Position numbers and translations under genes: made by a program. From JAJFFW01 sp038534195 (lineage in GTDB: Bacteria; Pseudomonadota; Alphaproteobacteria; Caulobacterales; Parvularculaceae), in contig JBCAXE010000001.1 in NCBI GenBank assembly GCA_038534195.1, forward strand, positions 76,157 to 140,156: DNA of 64,000 nt, read 5' to 3'. Below, in pieces: positions 60,798 through 64,000 of this stretch. Below the pieces are notes generated by a model that was not told the DNA's origin, searched no databases, and saw only the letters and a program-made list of their open reading frames with translations. The stretch's first letter is position 1. Each line of letters starts with the position of its first letter.

Positions 60798-62600
60798 TTA
60801 GCTGTCCATTTTGAGGGCGTTAATAAAGGCTTCCTGCGGAATTTCGACGCGACCAAACTGGCGCATCTTTTTCTTACCCTCTTTTTGTTTTTCCAGCAGC
60901 TTGCGTTTGCGCGTTGCGTCGCCGCCATAGCATTTCGCGGTCACGTCCTTGCGCATCGCCGCGATGGTTTCGCGCGCGATAATCCGCCCGCCGATCGCCG
61001 CCTGGACAGGAATCTTGAACAGGTGGCGCGGGATCAACTCTTTGAGCTTCTCGCACATGGCGCGCCCGCGCATTTGCGCCTTGTCGCGGTGAACGATGAT
61101 CGACAGGGCGTCCACCGGTTCTTCATTCACAAGGATCTGCATTTTCACAAGATCGCCGGCGCGGTGCTCGAGCATTTGGTAATCAAAGCTCGCATAGCCT
61201 TTCGAAATCGATTTCAGCCTGTCGTAAAAATCGAAAACAACTTCATTGAGCGGCAATTCGTAGACGACCATCGCGCGCGATCCGGCATAGGTGAGGTCAA
61301 CCTGGATGCCGCGGCGCTCTTCGCACAATTTAAGAATGCCGCCGAGATACTCGTCAGGCGACATGATCGTCGCCTTGATCCAGGGCTCTTCAAGGTGGTC
61401 GATTTTCACAGGATCGGGCATGTCGGCCGGATTGTGCAATTCCTGCATCTGACCGTCCGTAAGATGAAGTTCGTAAACGACGCTCGGCGCGGTCGTGATG
61501 AGATCGATGTTAAACTCGCGCTCCAATCGCTCACGGATGATTTCCAGGTGGAGAAGGCCGAGGAACCCGCAGCGAAACCCGAAACCAAGCGCCGCCGAAG
61601 TTTCCATTTCAAATTCGAAGCTCGCGTCGTTCAGGCGCAGCTTGCCCATCGCTTCGCGCAAATCTTCGAAGTCGTTCGCGTCCACCGGAAAGATGCCGCA
61701 AAAGACAACCGGCACGGAGGGTTTGAAGCCGCTCAGCATTTCGTTTGTGGGACGGCGCTCGTCCGTGATCGTGTCGCCGACGCGCGTGTCGGCGACTTCC
61801 TTGATGGAGGCGGTGAGGTAACCGATTTCACCGGGGCCGAGCTCGCCCACGGGCGTCTTCTTCGGCGTCGAGACGCCGACCTGATCGACCGTATAGGCTG
61901 CGTCCGCGCCCATCATCCGCACGCGCATACCTTTTTTGAGAACGCCGTCGATGATGCGCACCAGGACGACAACGCCGAGATAGGGGTCGTACCAACTGTC
62001 GACGAGCAACGCCTTCAACGGCGCGTCAGGATTTCCTTTCGGCGCCGGCAATTTTTCGACGATGGCCTCAAGAACATCTTTCACCCCAAGGCCGGTCTTC
62101 GCGGAAATCTCAAGAGCGTCGGACGCGTCAAGCCCGATCACGTCTTCAATCTGGGCTTTGACGCGCTCGGGCTCCGCCGCGGGCAGGTCGATCTTGTTCA
62201 GTACCGGCACAATTTCGAGGTCAACGTCGATCGCCTGATAAACATTCGCAAGGGTCTGCGCTTCAACGCCCTGGCTTGCGTCCACCACGAGCAGCGCCCC
62301 TTCGCAGGCCGACAGCGACCGCGACACCTCGTAGGTGAAGTCCACATGACCCGGCGTGTCGATCAAATTCAGCGTATACGTTTCGCCGTCATTCGCCTTG
62401 TAGTCGAGCCGCACGGTCTGCGCTTTGATCGTGATCCCGCGCTCGCGCTCAAGCTCCATATTGTCAAGGACCTGCTCCTTCATTTCGCGATCCGACAGCC
62501 CGCCGGTCTCCTGAATGAGCCGGTCGGCGAGGGTCGACTTGCCGTGGTCGATATGCGCGACAATCGAGAAATTTCGGATGTTTTTCAGCGGTATTGACAT
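60798..62600 (-). CDS. lepA: Elongation factor 4 (LepA)
   Basis: 600 residues. GTPase motifs AHIDHGKSTLADRL (about 15-28), DTPGHVDFTYEV and NKIDLP, then EF-G-like domains and the LepA C-terminus with KCYGGDATRKRKLLEKQKEG. A ribosomal back-translocase used under stress. Starts at ATG 62600 with an own short upstream region. Confidence 0.97.
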   Translation of the reverse strand: MSIPLKNIRNFSIVAHIDHGKSTLADRLIQETGGLSDREMKEQVLDNMELERERGITIKAQTVRLDYKANDGETYTLNLIDTPGHVDFTYEVSRSLSACEGALLVVDASQGVEAQTLANVYQAIDVDLEIVPVLNKIDLPAAEPERVKAQIEDVIGLDASDALEISAKTGLGVKDVLEAIVEKLPAPKGNPDAPLKALLVDSWYDPYLGVVVLVRIIDGVLKKGMRVRMMGADAAYTVDQVGVSTPKKTPVGELGPGEIGYLTASIKEVADTRVGDTITDERRPTNEMLSGFKPSVPVVFCGIFPVDANDFEDLREAMGKLRLNDASFEFEMETSAALGFGFRCGFLGLLHLEIIRERLEREFNIDLITTAPSVVYELHLTDGQMQELHNPADMPDPVKIDHLEEPWIKATIMSPDEYLGGILKLCEERRGIQVDLTYAGSRAMVVYELPLNEVVFDFYDRLKSISKGYASFDYQMLEHRAGDLVKMQILVNEEPVDALSIIVHRDKAQMRGRAMCEKLKELIPRHLFKIPVQAAIGGRIIARETIAAMRKDVTAKCYGGDATRKRKLLEKQKEGKKKMRQFGRVEIPQEAFINALKMDS

Positions 62601-62672
62601 AAGCGTGGCATATAAAGCGCGCGGGCGGTCGGGACAATGACCAGATTACCGCAGCATCGCTCGGTCGCGGCG

Positions 62673-63593
62673 TCACTCAAGCCAGTCGCAATCATCGTCC
62701 GTGCATTGGTCGGCGCACAAAAGCCGTTCTTTGACGCTCCAATCGGGGCATCCGCCCTCGCGGCCGCCGCCGCGATAGGCCGCCTGCGCGCAGATATAAT
62801 AGCGCTCATTTTTCTCCCGGCACGCCGGATAGAGCACCGCGTTCACATGGCCCGGCCAGAGGACCCGCGCGTGTTGCGACACCGATTGCGAGCCGTTCAT
62901 GATCGAAGAACTGGGACCAGTGATCCGGCAGTCATAGGTGTCATTTTTGTGGCGCGCCACAACCGGTTTGTATTCATCGACAAGCCCAAGAAGATGCATC
63001 AATTCGTGCATGACGACCGGGCAGGTAATATTCGACGACCACAAGAGCGAGCTATCGCGCAGATCGCGCGCGCCGATTTTTATCGGAACACGCGGCGTCG
63101 ATTTCATAAGCGCGCGTTCATCGTCGTTGAGTACCCGCAGTTCAAGGCGGCGGCCGGACTGATCGCGAAGCCGGCCGCCGAATTGGCGAATGCATTGCGC
63201 CGCGTAGTCGCGGTATTTCTGATCAAGAAACGCATCGGCGACGCCGCCGTCATAGTTTCGATGGGCGCTGAATTTGAGGTTGAGCAAAACCTCGTATCGC
63301 TGTTGGGCTTTGCGGTGGATCTTGTATCCGGCGGGTACACGTGTGGGGCTTTGGCGCCAATTGAGGTCCACCGTCCGGCCGTCGCCAACGAGGAGATCGC
63401 CGCATTCGTCTTCCACTTCACGGAACAATCGCCTTTCCGTCTGCTGCCGTTTTCCACTGGTGGCGGGTGTCGCAACGTCGATTGCGTCCGCGTCTTCGGC
63501 TTCAAGCCGGCTTTCCAGCGTTCGCACAGCGCCGATCGCGAGCGCGCACAAGGCTGCGATGATCAAGATCCAGCTATTTGCGCCGTTACCCAC
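62673..63593 (-). CDS. Metzincin-like putative zinc metalloprotease, membrane-anchored or exported
   Basis: 306 residues with an N-terminal helix (about 8-23). HELMHLLGLVD (196-206) fits HExxHxxGxxD with Asp206 as possible third ligand, followed by a probable Met-turn SIM (230-232) in SSSIMNGS. These two elements are the metzincin hallmark; the Asp third ligand is known in snapalysin-type enzymes. Eight cysteines after residue 60 suggest disulfides in the periplasm. The substrate is unknown, and I know of no close named family. Confidence 0.72.
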   Translation of the reverse strand: MGNGANSWILIIAALCALAIGAVRTLESRLEAEDADAIDVATPATSGKRQQTERRLFREVEDECGDLLVGDGRTVDLNWRQSPTRVPAGYKIHRKAQQRYEVLLNLKFSAHRNYDGGVADAFLDQKYRDYAAQCIRQFGGRLRDQSGRRLELRVLNDDERALMKSTPRVPIKIGARDLRDSSLLWSSNITCPVVMHELMHLLGLVDEYKPVVARHKNDTYDCRITGPSSSIMNGSQSVSQHARVLWPGHVNAVLYPACREKNERYYICAQAAYRGGGREGGCPDWSVKERLLCADQCTDDDCDWLE

Positions 63594-63646
63594 TGTCCGT
63601 TCCTTATCTGGTCCGGCCAGCTTGACGCGATAGGTTTGAAAGAGCG

Positions 63647-63676
63647 TAAAAAAGCCCGGCGCGGCGGCCGGGCTTT
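63647..63676 (-). terminator. Rho-independent terminator after mscL
   Basis: Read on the minus strand: AAAGCCCGGC, loop CGCCGC, GCCGGGCTTT, then further T. The 10-bp stem lies about 20 bases past the mscL stop. Confidence 0.9.
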
Positions 63677-63695
63677 CGAGAAAGTTGCGATTTTC

Positions 63696-64000
63696 TTAAG
63701 AGCGGGCTTTGAGCGCGTCGCGGATTTCCTCCAGCAACACCTCGGATTTGGGCGGCGCCGCCGGCGCTTCTTCTTCCTTCTTTTTCATCGCATTCATGGC
63801 TTTGATGATCTGGAACAAGACGAACGCGACAATCGTAAAGGCGATAACGGCGTTCAAAAACGCGCCATAATTAATGGCGACGGCTTCCTTGTCGGCGGTT
63901 GCGGCCTGCAGCGTTATCTTCAACTGCGAAAAGTCGATCCCTCCGATCAGCAGCCCGATAGGCGGCATGATCACATCATCGACGAGCGACTTGATGATGG
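63696..64000 (-). CDS. mscL: Large-conductance mechanosensitive channel, 5' end beyond window
   Basis: 101 residues visible. SLVDDVIMPPIGLLIGGIDFS is the end of the first helix region; a second helix (NYGAFLNAVIAFTIVAFVLFQII) and a charged C-terminal bundle (KKKEEEAPAAPPKSEVLLEEIRDALK) follow, all typical of MscL. It opens on osmotic downshock. The N-terminal 35 residues or so, including the start, lie outside the window. Confidence 0.94.
   Translation of the reverse strand, partial: IIKSLVDDVIMPPIGLLIGGIDFSQLKITLQAATADKEAVAINYGAFLNAVIAFTIVAFVLFQIIKAMNAMKKKEEEAPAAPPKSEVLLEEIRDALKARS

Noticed and set aside
60792..62597. Open frame of about 600 codons antisense to lepA
   Set aside because: Shadow of the GC-rich lepA codons; lepA on the other strand has full family motifs, while this frame shows none.
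1..64000. CRISPR arrays, insertion sequences, transposases, integrases
   Set aside because: None recognised; no spaced direct repeats or such proteins seen.

Overview
The window is about 43 kb of an almost complete photosynthesis gene cluster (roughly 7.6-50.9 kb) set between ordinary housekeeping genes of an alphaproteobacterium. The aerobic cyclase gene acsF is present and no bchE is seen. A quinone-type reaction centre (pufL, pufM, puhA), LH1 genes, a PpsR-AerR regulator pair and spirilloxanthin-type carotenoid genes (crtC, crtD, crtF) point to an aerobic anoxygenic phototroph or a facultative purple bacterium. I cannot name the genus from sequence alone.

Left flank (1-7.3 kb): the glycine decarboxylase pair gcvPA (cut by the window edge) and gcvPB, an acyltransferase, an FMN glutamate-synthase-like protein, a beta-lactamase-fold serine hydrolase with a small membrane protein, and tRNA-Ser(GGA). 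Next to the tRNA lies a lipoprotein-type cytochrome c with a long Ala-rich tether, then bchI-bchD-bchO, a DUF3422 gene and a 58-residue membrane protein. crtD-crtC (minus) and crtE-crtF (plus) diverge from a PpsR-type operator. crtEF runs into bchCXYZ and pufQBALM, which ends at a strong hairpin terminator, followed by bciA.

A long minus-strand block reads bchF-bchN-bchB-bchH-bchL-bchM-lhaA-puhA-puhB-puhC-orf101-acsF-puhE-hemA and meets bciA tail to tail near 27.26 kb. Most joints in it are 1-14 base overlaps or very short gaps. On the plus strand from 43.2 kb come aerR-ppsR, then bchG-bch2-bchP-tspO-orf107-hemC and a KDPG aldolase. Together these cover 5-aminolevulinate and hydroxymethylbilane formation, Mg insertion, methylation, cyclisation, 8-vinyl reduction, both nitrogenase-like reductions, the C3 side-chain steps, phytylation, reaction-centre and LH1 subunits and their assembly factors. 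Not seen in the window: crtB, crtI, crtA, pufC, pufX, puc genes, bchE and bchJ.

Control: an 18-bp palindrome close to TGTCAAtttAAATTGACA (TGT-N12-ACA, the PpsR/CrtJ operator) occurs in pairs with 8 bp between sites at crtD/crtE, crtF/bchC and ppsR/bchG. A differently spaced pair lies upstream of bchF. At three loci the operators overlap a recognisable TTGACA promoter. A 13-bp perfect hairpin separates pufA from pufL.

Right flank (51-64 kb): a phosphotransferase, an alpha/beta hydrolase, purD, a Pro/Glu-rich membrane-anchored protein, tdk, dapF, a glycosyltransferase with an outer-membrane-like partner, lepA, a metzincin-like putative metalloprotease and mscL (cut by the window end).
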